Below, piece by piece: positions 45,833 through 56,153 of a stretch of 64,000 nt of DNA. How positions within the stretch are numbered: position 1 is the first letter of the stretch; the number at the start of each line of letters is the position of its first letter. Position numbers and translations under genes: made by a program. The notes under the pieces are model-generated. The model was not told the DNA's origin. It worked only from the letters and a program-made list of their open reading frames with translations, and made no database searches. Source of the DNA: Pelomonas sp. Root1237 (GTDB lineage Bacteria; Pseudomonadota; Gammaproteobacteria; Burkholderiales; Burkholderiaceae_C); contig NZ_LMDK01000018.1 in NCBI RefSeq assembly GCF_001425055.1, forward strand, positions 124,001 through 188,000, given 5' to 3'.

Positions 45833-48800
45833 TCACACCGGCGTGGCGGTGACCCGCAGCAGCGGCGCCTCGCGGCCGACCGGGTCGACCAGCACCAGCG
45901 CCAGCTGCAAGGCCGGCACAGGCGGCACGGCAGGCACGGCACGCTCGATGACGAGGTCCAGCGCGCCGCTGTCCAGCGGCACCGCGGCAGCCTCGGGCGC
46001 CCAGTCGCCGTCATCCAGCTTCAGATGCACCTGCACCCTGAAGCCGCCCACCGCGCGTGGGTGAGCCACCGGGCCGCCGCGGATCGCCAGCGTCAGCCGC
46101 CACGTGCCGGCTGCGGCACCGGCGCCTACCGTTGCCGTCACGCTGCCGTCCGGCAACGCCGGGATATCCGCCGGCACGAACATGGCCATCGCGGGCGCGG
46201 ACGCGCTGCTGAACGCGCCCGGCGCGTCCAGGCGCTGCGCCGGCTGCAGCGGCTCGACGGCGCCGGCGGGTAGCGGGATCTCGGCCACGCCAGGCGGCAG
46301 GCGGCGCTCGGGCGGCATGCGCAGCTCGGCCCAGTAGTGGTAGCGCACATAGGCGCTCAAGCCCTCGGGCGTTGGCGAGTCGTCCACCTCGGCGACGAAC
46401 TCCCCGCCGTCGCGCCGCAGCACGCCGCGGCCGATCTCGCGGGCGTAGAGCGCCTCGGGCACGCCGCCGCTGGCGCGCCGCAGCCGGTACTCGGGCGGCT
46501 GCGCGTCCGCGGCCGGTGGTTCGTCGAACAGGCCCGGCTCGGCGGCGCGCAGCGCCACCAGGTCCAGGCCCGGCGCGCGCACCGTGACGGTGGCCACGCC
46601 GCTGACCGGGTCGACGCGGGTCTCCACGCGCGGTGCGGGCGGGCGCCGGTCGCTGGGCACGGCCACCGGCAGCAGCGGGCAGCTCTCGAATGCGGCCTCG
46701 TTGCCCTGGCTGCTGAGTGGCACGAAGCGCAGGAACTGCACGGTCTCCAGCGCCCGCGGCAGGCGCGTGTCGAACAGCACGCTGCCATCGCCGCCGGGCG
46801 TCAGCGGCGTGTCGGTGAGCAGGCGGAAACGGTCGCGCAACCCCAAGCCCGCCAGGCCCTGCTGCGCGCCGTCGACGGCCACCTCGGCGCGGGTGCGCGG
46901 CCGCTCGCCCTCCATCAGCGCGATGCCCAGTCCACGCGCATCCGCCAGGTAGGCGCGGTAGCGGGCGCCGGCCACGCCGGTGAAGCGCAGCCGGAACTCG
47001 ACATCGGTCGCCGGCGCCGGGCGGCTGCTCCAGACGATGGCGATGCCCGTCTGCGGCACCGGCGGCGTGCGCGGGTCGTGGAGGGCGATGGTCGCTGCCA
47101 CGGTGGGGCCGGGGGTGCCCGCGTCATCTTCGAAATGGGCGGTCGCGGTGACGGCACGGCTTTCCATCGGCAGCAGCGCCGGCAGCTCGAAGTCGAAGTG
47201 CAGCACGCCGCCGTCCTGCGGCGCCGCGGCGGCCTGCAGTGCTCCATCAAGGTCGATCACGACGCGCGACAAGGGCCGCGAGCCGGCCGTCATCTCGTGC
47301 AGCGCGGGCACCACCACCGACCAGCGCACGCTGCCGGCCACGGCCGCCGCGTCGCCAGCCGCCCGCCCGACCAGTTGCAGGTGTGAGCGCAGCACCGGCT
47401 GCGGCATGGGCGGCCGCGGCGGCGTCGGCACGACGACCTCGGTCGCTGCGCCGAAGCGGCCGAACACGTCGGCCAGGGCCACGCGGTAGCTCCAGGGCGC
47501 GTTGCCGGCGTCGATGTTGGCATCTGACACGATGCCGAAGACGCCGTCGTGCAGCTTGTCGGCGTTGCCCAGCATGCGCGGGGCGGCGCGCTCGGCGGGG
47601 TCGGCATCGGGCGTGGCGGGGGTCAGGTCCACCATGTCATGGCGCGTGCGCCAGCCGTCGACCTCCAGCCGGCCCAGCGCCACCAGCGTGGCCAGCGCCG
47701 GCGTGGCGATGCGCAGCTGCTGGCGGAACCGAATGCTCGGCCCCTCGTCCTCGCGCTGCCAGCCGGCATCGCCCAGCAGCACCTCGGGTGCGGCTGGCAG
47801 GTCGGGCGGCGGCGCGGCCAAGGCGGTGGCCACGAAGGCACGCAGCGTCAGCCCATGGCGCTGCACGGCCAGTTCGGCCGGGCCGCGCAGCCCAGGTTGC
47901 AGTTGCATCAGCCGCTCGATCAGTTCCAGTTCCGTCGCGTCGGCGTCTGGCAGCTCGAAGCGCATGGCCGGGCCGACGGCAAACAAGCCCGCCGCCAGCC
48001 AGCCGCGCGCGCCGGGTGGCTGGAACGGGTTGTCAGGCACGAGCAGGTTGTCCAGCAGCGTGGCGGTGCCCAGGTACCGCCCTGCGCCAGGGTCCAGCGC
48101 CTTCATCAGCAGGCTGCCCTGCACCCATTCGGTGGCGCGCTGCCACGGCCGGCGCTTGCCGTTGAGGGCCACAGCAGCCTCCCAGAGGTGTGTGCGCTGT
48201 ACCAGCGACGGCGGCTTCTCCGCGTCGCCCACCAGGCGTTGGGTGTCGTCGTCCAGGTCGGCCTGCAAGGCGGCCACGCGCGCGCGTTCGGCCGACGCAG
48301 GCAGGGCATCGAACGGACCGTCGGGCCGGTCAGGCCGGGTCCAGCGCTCCGGTGCGCCGCGCTCGGCGCGCGCGAGCGCAACCGCGGTGCCTTCGCCGCC
48401 GGCATACCAGGGCTGGTCGCCCTCGATGGGTAGCGACAGGCTGGCGAAGGGCTGTTGGCCGAGCAGTGCCTCGATCGCCCGCCCGGCCGAGATCCCCCAG
48501 CCCTGCAGCGTGACCCGGCCGCGGCCGCGCAGCCGCAGGCCGGTGATCTGCGGTGCGGCCACCAGCCAGCGCGGCGAAGACCGTGCCGCCACGACGCGGC
48601 TGCCGCTGCGGTCGAGCAGGGCCAGCTCGCCGCTGCCCTGGAAGCGCGCCTCGATGCCGGCCACGCGGGCGTCGCTGGGCGCCTCGAGCTGGCGGCGGCC
48701 GATGAGCTGGCCGCCCCCGATGTCGAGGTTCAGCGCGGGCAGCAGCCGGCCGTCGCGGGCGAACCAGTCCATGGCCGGCGCATCGGTCGCGGACGCCTCC

Positions 48801-48958
48801 ACCGGCCACACCAGAAAGGGCGCCAGTGGAAAGCCGAGGGCCGCCGACGGGAACAGGCGCAGATGCGTGCCCTTGGGCAGGTCGGGGTCGGGGGCGACGA
48901 TGCCGGCCGCCGCCGCGTGGGCCGAGAAATAGCGAGGGTCAACGAGCCAGCTGTTCAT
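45833..48958 (-). CDS. Giant protein of unknown function, partner of the 1767-aa protein
   Basis: The 1041-residue product has no signal peptide or membrane helix. It begins MNSWLVDPRYFSAHAAAAGI. The first 400 residues are mixed; the remainder looks like consecutive beta-sandwich (fibronectin III-like) domains, for example VRWSVVVPALHE, TGIAIVWSSRPAPATDVEFRL and a final TWRLTLAIRGG-VQVHLKLDDGDW. I recognise no catalytic motif. Its ATG overlaps the stop of the upstream giant gene by four bases, so the two are coupled. Function unknown. Confidence 0.8.
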   Translation of the reverse strand: MNSWLVDPRYFSAHAAAAGIVAPDPDLPKGTHLRLFPSAALGFPLAPFLVWPVEASATDAPAMDWFARDGRLLPALNLDIGGGQLIGRRQLEAPSDARVAGIEARFQGSGELALLDRSGSRVVAARSSPRWLVAAPQITGLRLRGRGRVTLQGWGISAGRAIEALLGQQPFASLSLPIEGDQPWYAGGEGTAVALARAERGAPERWTRPDRPDGPFDALPASAERARVAALQADLDDDTQRLVGDAEKPPSLVQRTHLWEAAVALNGKRRPWQRATEWVQGSLLMKALDPGAGRYLGTATLLDNLLVPDNPFQPPGARGWLAAGLFAVGPAMRFELPDADATELELIERLMQLQPGLRGPAELAVQRHGLTLRAFVATALAAPPPDLPAAPEVLLGDAGWQREDEGPSIRFRQQLRIATPALATLVALGRLEVDGWRTRHDMVDLTPATPDADPAERAAPRMLGNADKLHDGVFGIVSDANIDAGNAPWSYRVALADVFGRFGAATEVVVPTPPRPPMPQPVLRSHLQLVGRAAGDAAAVAGSVRWSVVVPALHEMTAGSRPLSRVVIDLDGALQAAAAPQDGGVLHFDFELPALLPMESRAVTATAHFEDDAGTPGPTVAATIALHDPRTPPVPQTGIAIVWSSRPAPATDVEFRLRFTGVAGARYRAYLADARGLGIALMEGERPRTRAEVAVDGAQQGLAGLGLRDRFRLLTDTPLTPGGDGSVLFDTRLPRALETVQFLRFVPLSSQGNEAAFESCPLLPVAVPSDRRPPAPRVETRVDPVSGVATVTVRAPGLDLVALRAAEPGLFDEPPAADAQPPEYRLRRASGGVPEALYAREIGRGVLRRDGGEFVAEVDDSPTPEGLSAYVRYHYWAELRMPPERRLPPGVAEIPLPAGAVEPLQPAQRLDAPGAFSSASAPAMAMFVPADIPALPDGSVTATVGAGAAAGTWRLTLAIRGGPVAHPRAVGGFRVQVHLKLDDGDWAPEAAAVPLDSGALDLVIERAVPAVPPVPALQLALVLVDPVGREAPLLRVTATPV

Positions 48959-51900
48959 GCGGCCTCCTGGGCAAAACTGGGCTGCAGCGGAACTTCAAGC
49001 AGCCCCTGCAACGGCTTGGGTGGCAGGCCGATGGGCTGGTCGGTGCAATGCAGGCGCAGCCTGGGCATGACCCACGCGAAGCCGATGCCGCGCCGCGTGC
49101 GCCGCGGCACGAAGGGCGCGGACGCGGCGAACAGCAGCCGCGAACCGCTGCGGTCACGCAGCCGCACGTTGAAGTTGGCGCTGTTGGCGCCGCTCACGAG
49201 TTGCAGGTCGGTCACATCGAAACGGCCGTCTCGGTGCACCGGTTCGGGCGATTCGATCAGCGCGCCGGCACACAGCCAAGGTGTTCCCGCGGCCACCGGC
49301 GGCAGCCACAGCAGGCTGATGCGCGGCTCGGCGGCGGCGGGCCAGCCGTCCATCCCGAGGCTGTCGAGGAAGGCATCGAAGGCGGCGTCGTCACCCTTGC
49401 TGACCTGCGCGGCCAACACCGTGCCGGGCTGCAGCGCCACGTCGCCCTGCGGGTGACCAGCCAGGCCACTGATCGGGAAGTGCAGGCCCGCCAGCATCTC
49501 GGTGCCGGTGGCCCAGCGCGAGGTGCGAAAGCTCACGCCGGGCAGCCGCCCGTCCGCCACGCCTTCCCGCTTTGACTTGGCCAGCGCGAACACCTCGTAC
49601 CAGGTGTCGCGCGTGAGCGTCACGTCCACGCGCAGCTCGGCCACGTTGGGCGCCAGTCCGCAGGTCGAGGCGAGATAGGCATTGGCGATGAGGGCGGCGC
49701 TGCCGGCCAATTGTGTGGTGCTGGTGACCCAGGCGAGCTTGGGCACGAGCAGCTGGTCGGGCTCCACCTCCTCGGGCTGGTCGAGCCGGCGCAGGCCGCA
49801 CAGCAGCTCGTACTTGTAGGCGGCGGCCAGCAGCGCCACGTGGCCCGGTGCGAAGCGCATGCGCACGGGGTCGTGGGCAAACCGGTGCAGTTCGCTCTGC
49901 GCGGGCTCATAGCCCAGCAGGTAGCGCTGGAGCATGGCCGGGTCAAAGAAATCGCGCTTGCGGTGAATCAGGTCGAGATAGGCATGCGTGCTGGGTGCCG
50001 GCTTGCCGCCCGCCCCGAGCAGCGGCGCGGTGCGAAACCAGTAGCTGCGCACGCTGTCGGTCGTGCCATCGGCGGCTTGTGGCACCAGCACCTGCTTTTG
50101 GCCCTTGTCATCCACCTCGTACAGCGTGCCGGACCAGCGCATGCGCACATCGATGCGGTACAGCCGCCCGGGGTCGAGCACGGCGCGGCGCGTTGTCGAT
50201 GGCTTTGCGTCGGCCTTGGGCGGTCCGTCGTCGGCAGCCTTTTTCTGCTTGGCCGCTTCGGCAGCCGTGGCGGCATTGCGCGCCGCAGCGGCAGCGGCGG
50301 CCGACAGCGTGATGCCGCCCAGCGCCAGCAAGCCCAGCCGCGTCCCTGCGACGCAGCTCGCCTCGATGAGCTTGACGGCGCCGTCGGCGGGCGGCAGCCA
50401 GCGCACGGCCAGCCAGCCGTCGCCCAGATCCGCTTGCAGATCGGGTGCCCAGCGGCGCGCCAGGTCGTCGACGACGACAAAGGGCCGCGCCCCGGCGGCA
50501 TTGGCCTGCCAGTCGGTGGCGCGCACCACCAGCCACAGGCGCGGCTGCGTCAGCGCCTCGTCGGGCACGATGCGCAGGTCGTGCCGCGGCTGCACGCGCT
50601 GGAAGGCGAAGTCGATGCGCGGCGTGAACTGCACGGCGCCGGGGTCGAGCCAGGCGTTGAACTGCCGCCCGTCCAGCGACTGCGGCGCGAACGGCCACAC
50701 GCGCGGGCCGGTGTATCCCATGTGCAGGGGCAGCAGGTTCGCCGCGGTCTTGTCGAGCACGACGGGGGCTAGCGCGGGCTGCGTCAGCAAAAGCTCCACG
50801 CGCGCCCGCACCTGGCTTTGCAGCGGGTCGGCGCTGTGCGGGTCGGGCGGCAACCGGAAACCACTGCCTTCGCGCGCGGCCGAGCCGCCCAGCGCCCAGC
50901 CGAAATGTGCATCCGCCCGCAGATGACAGATGTCGGCGAGCTCCTGCAGCGGCTTTCCCGCCACGCCTGCGCCCGCGTCGCCCACCGCATGCATCCACGG
51001 GTCGCGAAAGGGCGTCAGCAATAGCAGCTCGGCCGGCTGCGGCTGGCCGCCGGCATTGCCATGCTTGCCTCCGTGCCAGGCACTGCTGAAGGGCCCGGCG
51101 ACCACCACGTCGGCCTCGGTGGCGTCGATCAGCGCCACGTCCAGCAGCTCCCAGTCGTAGCTGAGCAGATCGCTGCCGAGGGGCTTGGCACGCAAGCCCT
51201 CGGGGTAGCCGCCGGCATCGGGGAATTGCGCCGAGGCGAACGACAGCTTGGGCGCGGTGCTGAAGGCCAGCAGCGGGATGCTGTCGGGCCACACCGCACT
51301 CTCGGACGTCGCATCCTCGGGCTTGGTGGCCAGCGGCGCCAGGCGGTGGTATTGGTCGTCCACCAGCGAATGCCCGTGGCCATCCAGCGGGTGCTCGGGC
51401 TCGGGCACCTTGTCCTTGGGCGACGGGCTGCCGTACTCCAGCGTCACGCACTTGCGGATCTCGTCGAAGAACAGGTCGATGCTGCCGCACAGCTCGGCCT
51501 TCACGTGTGGGTCGGAACCGTCCACCAGCACGACGTTGATGGTCGCGTCGATGCCCACCGAGAAGATGCCGATGTGCAGCCCGCCGCCGATGGTGCCCGC
51601 GCCGACGAAGCTCATCGGGTGCGTCGCCACCAGGATGTCGGCCCGCGCGAACACGTCCGCCCAGACCACGGGCTTGAAGCCATAGACGATGTCAAAGCCG
51701 ACGCCGAAGGCAAGGACGAAGCTGCCCGGGGCGGCGCAGAAGGTGCCGCCGCGCGGCCAGTTGTTGATGCCGTTGCCGCGGATCATCAAATAGGCGTCGG
51801 AGCTCTGGCCCACGATGTCGGGCAGGAAGATGGAGCGCACCGGGCCGCGCTCACGGCTTTCGGCGGGGTAACCGTCGGCGCCCAGATGGATGAACCAGTC

Positions 51901-54258
51901 CGCTGATTCCGTCGGGAAATGCGCGCCCACGGGCACCGTGGTGGTGACGATGTGCGGGATCTTGTACTCGCCCTCGACGGCGATGGTGACGCCGTCGGCC
52001 GGGTCCACCAGGATGACGCCCTTGGCCTGCAGCAGCGACAGGTCGTTGCCGCCGCGTGCGATCTTCATGCGCGGGCCCATGTAGCGGCCTTCGACCGAGC
52101 CGCGCACGATGATGTCCGGTGTGGTCACGAACAGGCCGGCACGGGCGCTGAAGGTAAAGCCCATGTCCGGCGCCGTGCCGATGACGGCCTCCAGGCCGAA
52201 GCTGAAGGCGCCCGTTTCCTCCACGAACATGCCCGCTTCGCGGTAGTCCCAGTCCAGCGCCGCCTGCACCGGGTCATCGCCCGGCGGCACCGGCTTGGGC
52301 TTGGCGTTGATCGCGAACATGCCGCCCACGCCGTAGATCGCCAGGCCCGAGTTGGCCAATGGCAGCGGGCCAGGCAGGTCCACGCCCAGCGCCAGCTTGA
52401 GCATCTCGCCTTCGGTCTCGATCTCGGCGCTCGCGCCCAGCTTGCCCAGAGGCATGATGCTGGCTTCCATCGCGGCGCGGAAGCCATTGGGCGTCAGCAT
52501 CACCGCGCCGCTGCCGGTGATCATGGGCTGCAGCGCGATCGACGCTTCCAGCCCGCGCAGCTCGCCGCTGAGCTTGCCGTTCTCGTCGAGCGTGCCGCGG
52601 ATGGTGCAACCGCTGACCTTCACCGGCCCCAGGTCGAGCTTGAAGCGCAGGTCCACTTCGATCCACATCGAGCCGCGGCCCGAGCGTGTGCCCAGCACGT
52701 CGAAGAGCGAGCCCGGCCCCTGCACCAGCCAGCCGCCGGGGTCCTCCACCTCCATCGAGCTGCGGGCGTAGTCGAGATGGAATTTCTCCAGCCCGGGCTT
52801 GTCGGGGAAGATGCTCAGCACCACCTCGCGCACCCGCACGCGCAGCGGCTGGTTGGGCTGCATCTGCACCGACAGCACACCCACGTCGATGCCCGTGACG
52901 GTGGCCGCCACCGAATAGTCGAGCTTCAACCGCACCGCGTCGCCGCCCGGCAGCTTGGCACCGCTGCTGATCAGCTCCGCGCCGTGCAGCACCAGCTCGC
53001 CGTGCTCCAGGAAGCTCGACAGCCCCGTGGCCGCCACCAGCAGCGTCTGCAGCACCACGCCGCTGTTGTCGCCGCCGGGCGGCGGTGGCTGCTGGGCAAT
53101 CAGCGCGGTGGCCAGCGTGGCCGCGGTGACGGCGATCTTGGCGCCCAGGCCGCCGGGCGTGCTGTCGATCTTCAGCAGCCCGTCCGGCCCCTGGCTTTCC
53201 AGCGCCAGGCTCATTTCAGACGCGGGCGCCGCGCCGGCCGATCCCGGCTTGCGCGCATAGCGCAGCCGCGCCAGCACCGGCGTGCCGGCCGCAAACGTCA
53301 GCGCGTGGCCGAAGTTCTCGGTGCGGCCATTCAGTGGCAGCTCCATCACCGCCTCGACCAACGTGGGCACGAAGCCGTCCAGCCCCGTCGCCGTGGGGTC
53401 GCGGCATTCGATGCGCACGGCAATGGCCGGCCGGTCGCCGTCGGCCGGCACCTGGGCATTCACGATGAGGTCGATGCCCGGCGTGGGCGGCAGGCCGAGC
53501 TGCAGCCAGGCGTCCACCGCATGGCCGCCGAGGAAAGGCACGCCCTGGGGCAGGAAGAAGCGCGCGCGGTTGACGGCAATGCCCTGCCAGGCGGGCGCGT
53601 CCGCAGGCGTGGCAAGCGCAACGCCGTCGACAACCACGCCGTCCGCCGGCCCGGCCTCGCTGGAAAAGTCCAGCACGATGCCGTGCGTGAACTCGAACCC
53701 GAAGGTGGTGCCACCCAACAGCACCGTGGGCGGCTGCACCTGCAGCACGACGACGTCGTCAGGCGCCTCGCGGTTGGGCGACAAACTCAGCTTGACGCTG
53801 CCACCGGCCTGCCCCTGCAGCACCAGGAACAGGCCCTGGCCGACGAGTTGCACCGGCGGGTTGCCCGGGGCGGCCGTCAGCGACTGGCCGTCTGCCGCCA
53901 GCGTGGCCGCCACCAGGCCGTGCGATGCCACCGAGCGCGCCAGGTTGAATAGCGGCCGCTGCGCGCCTTCCTCGAGCGACACCGCCAGCCGGAAGCCCGT
54001 GCGCGCGCCAGGCGCGCCGTCGAAGGACAGGAAATAGTCGCGTTCGGGAACCGCTTCAGGCGGCGGCACCAGGTGCAGGTTGAAGACACCCAGCGCCTGC
54101 TCGTCCGCGGCCAGCAACATCCTGCCTTCTTCGGTCTGATCGGACAGCACCGTGGTGGAGACGATCTGCAGCGTGGACAGCAGCGCGTCCACCGGCACGC
54201 TGGTGATGAGCTGGGCCAGCAGCTTTTCGTCGGACAGATGTTGTCTGGTGCTCTTCAT
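48955..54258 (-). CDS. Giant protein with DUF6603-like region
   Basis: The 1767-residue product begins MKSTRQHLSDEKLLAQLITSV at ATG 54258 behind AGGGACGT; ATG 54288 is possible. It has no signal peptide. Residues about 630-950 resemble DUF6603: SGLAIYGVGGMFAINAKPKP, FSFGLEAVIGTAPDMGFTFS, LFVTTPDIIVRGSVEGRYMG and similar alternating strands. A Pro/Glu hinge follows near 950, then beta-rich segments and one helical Ala/Lys stretch near 1330-1350. DUF6603 proteins are large and uncharacterised. A shell, scaffold or cargo role is a guess. Confidence 0.78.
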   Translation of the reverse strand: MKSTRQHLSDEKLLAQLITSVPVDALLSTLQIVSTTVLSDQTEEGRMLLAADEQALGVFNLHLVPPPEAVPERDYFLSFDGAPGARTGFRLAVSLEEGAQRPLFNLARSVASHGLVAATLAADGQSLTAAPGNPPVQLVGQGLFLVLQGQAGGSVKLSLSPNREAPDDVVVLQVQPPTVLLGGTTFGFEFTHGIVLDFSSEAGPADGVVVDGVALATPADAPAWQGIAVNRARFFLPQGVPFLGGHAVDAWLQLGLPPTPGIDLIVNAQVPADGDRPAIAVRIECRDPTATGLDGFVPTLVEAVMELPLNGRTENFGHALTFAAGTPVLARLRYARKPGSAGAAPASEMSLALESQGPDGLLKIDSTPGGLGAKIAVTAATLATALIAQQPPPPGGDNSGVVLQTLLVAATGLSSFLEHGELVLHGAELISSGAKLPGGDAVRLKLDYSVAATVTGIDVGVLSVQMQPNQPLRVRVREVVLSIFPDKPGLEKFHLDYARSSMEVEDPGGWLVQGPGSLFDVLGTRSGRGSMWIEVDLRFKLDLGPVKVSGCTIRGTLDENGKLSGELRGLEASIALQPMITGSGAVMLTPNGFRAAMEASIMPLGKLGASAEIETEGEMLKLALGVDLPGPLPLANSGLAIYGVGGMFAINAKPKPVPPGDDPVQAALDWDYREAGMFVEETGAFSFGLEAVIGTAPDMGFTFSARAGLFVTTPDIIVRGSVEGRYMGPRMKIARGGNDLSLLQAKGVILVDPADGVTIAVEGEYKIPHIVTTTVPVGAHFPTESADWFIHLGADGYPAESRERGPVRSIFLPDIVGQSSDAYLMIRGNGINNWPRGGTFCAAPGSFVLAFGVGFDIVYGFKPVVWADVFARADILVATHPMSFVGAGTIGGGLHIGIFSVGIDATINVVLVDGSDPHVKAELCGSIDLFFDEIRKCVTLEYGSPSPKDKVPEPEHPLDGHGHSLVDDQYHRLAPLATKPEDATSESAVWPDSIPLLAFSTAPKLSFASAQFPDAGGYPEGLRAKPLGSDLLSYDWELLDVALIDATEADVVVAGPFSSAWHGGKHGNAGGQPQPAELLLLTPFRDPWMHAVGDAGAGVAGKPLQELADICHLRADAHFGWALGGSAAREGSGFRLPPDPHSADPLQSQVRARVELLLTQPALAPVVLDKTAANLLPLHMGYTGPRVWPFAPQSLDGRQFNAWLDPGAVQFTPRIDFAFQRVQPRHDLRIVPDEALTQPRLWLVVRATDWQANAAGARPFVVVDDLARRWAPDLQADLGDGWLAVRWLPPADGAVKLIEASCVAGTRLGLLALGGITLSAAAAAAARNAATAAEAAKQKKAADDGPPKADAKPSTTRRAVLDPGRLYRIDVRMRWSGTLYEVDDKGQKQVLVPQAADGTTDSVRSYWFRTAPLLGAGGKPAPSTHAYLDLIHRKRDFFDPAMLQRYLLGYEPAQSELHRFAHDPVRMRFAPGHVALLAAAYKYELLCGLRRLDQPEEVEPDQLLVPKLAWVTSTTQLAGSAALIANAYLASTCGLAPNVAELRVDVTLTRDTWYEVFALAKSKREGVADGRLPGVSFRTSRWATGTEMLAGLHFPISGLAGHPQGDVALQPGTVLAAQVSKGDDAAFDAFLDSLGMDGWPAAAEPRISLLWLPPVAAGTPWLCAGALIESPEPVHRDGRFDVTDLQLVSGANSANFNVRLRDRSGSRLLFAASAPFVPRRTRRGIGFAWVMPRLRLHCTDQPIGLPPKPLQGLLEVPLQPSFAQEAA

Positions 54259-54516
54259 ACGTCCCTGCCTCGCCTTGCTGCGGCCCATGCATGCGCCGGC
54301 CTAGGCGGCGGACTGTTGGACGTGGGGCGAGCGGGCGCCATCCCGCAGAACACAGGGCGGGAGCGGGCAGTTGGGCGGCCCTCCATGGCCGCGCGCGCCG
54401 GTGCACTCCGGCGCCTTCATCAATCGGGAGGAAGAGGGGCGTGCTGGGGTATGCGCGAAGCCGCGCCGTTAGCAGAAGAGGAAGAAGGCGAGGGCGTGCA
54501 GCGCCGGGTCAGCCCC
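54259..54516. other. Intergenic region upstream of the giant genes
   Basis: These 258 bases hold no gene. A 7-bp hairpin, GCGCCGG-TGCACT-CCGGCGC, lies at 54395-54414 without a T-run. It may end the upstream binding-protein transcript. No clear promoter was seen. Confidence 0.5.
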
Positions 54517-55638
54517 TCAGCGGCGGAACTTGCCGTTCTGGTCAATGATGGCCAGGTCCACATAGTCCAGGCCGCTGTGGTCCGTCGGGCTGTAGCCCAG
54601 CTCGATGCCGCCCAGGTCATAGCGGCTCATGCCCTCCAGCGCCTTGCGCAGGCCGTCGCGCGTGGGCTGCTTGCCGGCGCGCTTCAGGCCTTCCACCAGC
54701 ACCTTGGCCGACACATAGCCCTCGACGACGGTCGGCGTCACGTCCACGCCGGCCTTCTGGGCTGCCTCGGAGATCTCCTTGATGATCGGCTTGGCGATGG
54801 AGCGTTCATAAGGGAACACCTGGCTGACGATGACGCCGTAGCCGATGTCGCCCAGGTCCTTGATGAAGCCCATCGAGGCGTTGTTGGACAGGGTCACCAG
54901 CTGCGCATTCGAGCCCGCGGCGCGCACGGCCTTCATGCCCTGCACGACGGCAGTGCCGGAGCCGATGAACATCACCGCCTGGGGCTGCTTCTCCAGCAGC
55001 TTGGGCACGATGGGGCCGAAGTCGGGCTTGGCGCGGTCGTACTTCTCGTGGGCCACGGGCTTCTTGTTCGTCTTGGTCAGGCCGGCCATGGCGCCCTGCA
55101 CGGCGTCGTCGCCAAATGAGTCGTCCACCTGCACGATGGCGATGCGCTCCATGCCGATCAAGCTCAGGTGCTCGATGGCCCGCTCGGCCTCGCGCTGGTA
55201 GGTGGCGCGCACGTTGAACAGCCACGGGTGCACGGGCTTGTGCAGCACCATGGCGCCTGTGGACGGCCCCACCAGCGGTACCTTGTGCTCGGTCAGCAGC
55301 GGCATGATGGCCTGCGTATGGGGCGTGCCGCGGTTCAGGAACAGCGAGATGACGCCCTGGTCGATCAGCTGCTTGGCATTGGTGACGGCGATCTTGGGGT
55401 CGAACTTGTCGTCCAGCGACACCAGGTTGATCTTCTGGCCATTGACGCCGCCGCCGGCGTTGATGATGTCGAAGTAGAGCTTGGCGCCCTTCGTCGCCTC
55501 ACCGACGCTGGCCGCCACCTGGCCGGTGTGGCCGGCGGTCTGGCCGATGGTGATCTGGGCGTGGGCGGTGGTGGCCAGCGCTGCGGTCGTGGCGGCGAGC
55601 AGGAGGCGGTGGGCCAACTGCCGAAGTGACGTCGTCAT
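54517..55638 (-). CDS. ABC transporter periplasmic binding protein, branched-chain amino acid type
   Basis: The 373-residue protein has a signal peptide ending ATTAHA (residue 27) and the type I periplasmic binding fold of LivJ/LivK proteins: ITIGQTAGHTGQVAAS, YFDIINAGGGVNGQKINLVSLDD and VPLVGPSTGAM. Ligands in the family include amino acids, amides and aromatic acids. No permease or ATPase genes are adjacent, so it is an orphan or works with a distant transporter. Confidence 0.92.
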   Translation of the reverse strand: MTTSLRQLAHRLLLAATTAALATTAHAQITIGQTAGHTGQVAASVGEATKGAKLYFDIINAGGGVNGQKINLVSLDDKFDPKIAVTNAKQLIDQGVISLFLNRGTPHTQAIMPLLTEHKVPLVGPSTGAMVLHKPVHPWLFNVRATYQREAERAIEHLSLIGMERIAIVQVDDSFGDDAVQGAMAGLTKTNKKPVAHEKYDRAKPDFGPIVPKLLEKQPQAVMFIGSGTAVVQGMKAVRAAGSNAQLVTLSNNASMGFIKDLGDIGYGVIVSQVFPYERSIAKPIIKEISEAAQKAGVDVTPTVVEGYVSAKVLVEGLKRAGKQPTRDGLRKALEGMSRYDLGGIELGYSPTDHSGLDYVDLAIIDQNGKFRR

Positions 55639-55808
55639 GGGTTTGTCTCCAAGCTGCCCCTGGTTGCGGCGGGCTCTTGGATGCTCTGGACGGCCTGCGC
55701 GCGGGATAGCAATTCAAGCATGCGGCGTGTGTCACTAGGGCGTTGCCGCGATGTGGATAGTGCGTATGTCGCGACTTTGGCTTAACGCGTGAGGTCCAGC
55801 GGGGAGTT

Positions 55809-56153
55809 CGCCCCCGCGGGCGACTCACTTTCTTGGGCGCCCAAGGAACCGAAGGTTCGGCGAAGTCAAAGTAAGCAAAGAAGCTGCCCCGGTTCCGCCG
55901 CCCCTCGCGTTGCGAGGGGTTCCCTGTGCGCCGTGCCGCTTGCAGGCGGCATGTCCTTCGACAGGCGTCGCGCAGCACGCAGATGCTGCGCTCGGTCCCT
56001 CCTCAGTCTCGGTCGCCGAGACCTGGGCAAAACTCCCGCCGCTACGCTCTGGTCAAACAGTTGCGCGGAGTCAGTTCACGAAGCGTGCTGCGCACGCGCC
56101 TCGGCGCCCTGCGATGCTCTGCGGCTCCTTCGTGGGCCTTTAGATTAAAGGCC
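55809..56153. repeat. Burkholderiales-type intergenic repeat element
   Basis: The 657 bases from 55639 to 56295 hold no gene. Within them the stretch CGCGGGCGACTCACTTTCTT, then CCAAGGAAC, then AAAGTAAGCAAAGAAG, then CCGCCGCCCCTCG resembles the recurrent intergenic element of Acidovorax/Polaromonas-like genomes that starts CGGGCGAGTCACTTTCTTT and continues AAAGTAACCAAAGAAA. The end is a hairpin, GGCCTTTA-GAT-TAAAGGCC (56135-56153). Confidence 0.5.

Noticed and set aside
51919-53952. 677-codon plus-strand frame inside the giant gene
   Set aside because: Arg/His-rich shadow; the minus-strand frame is far longer and has beta-domain character.
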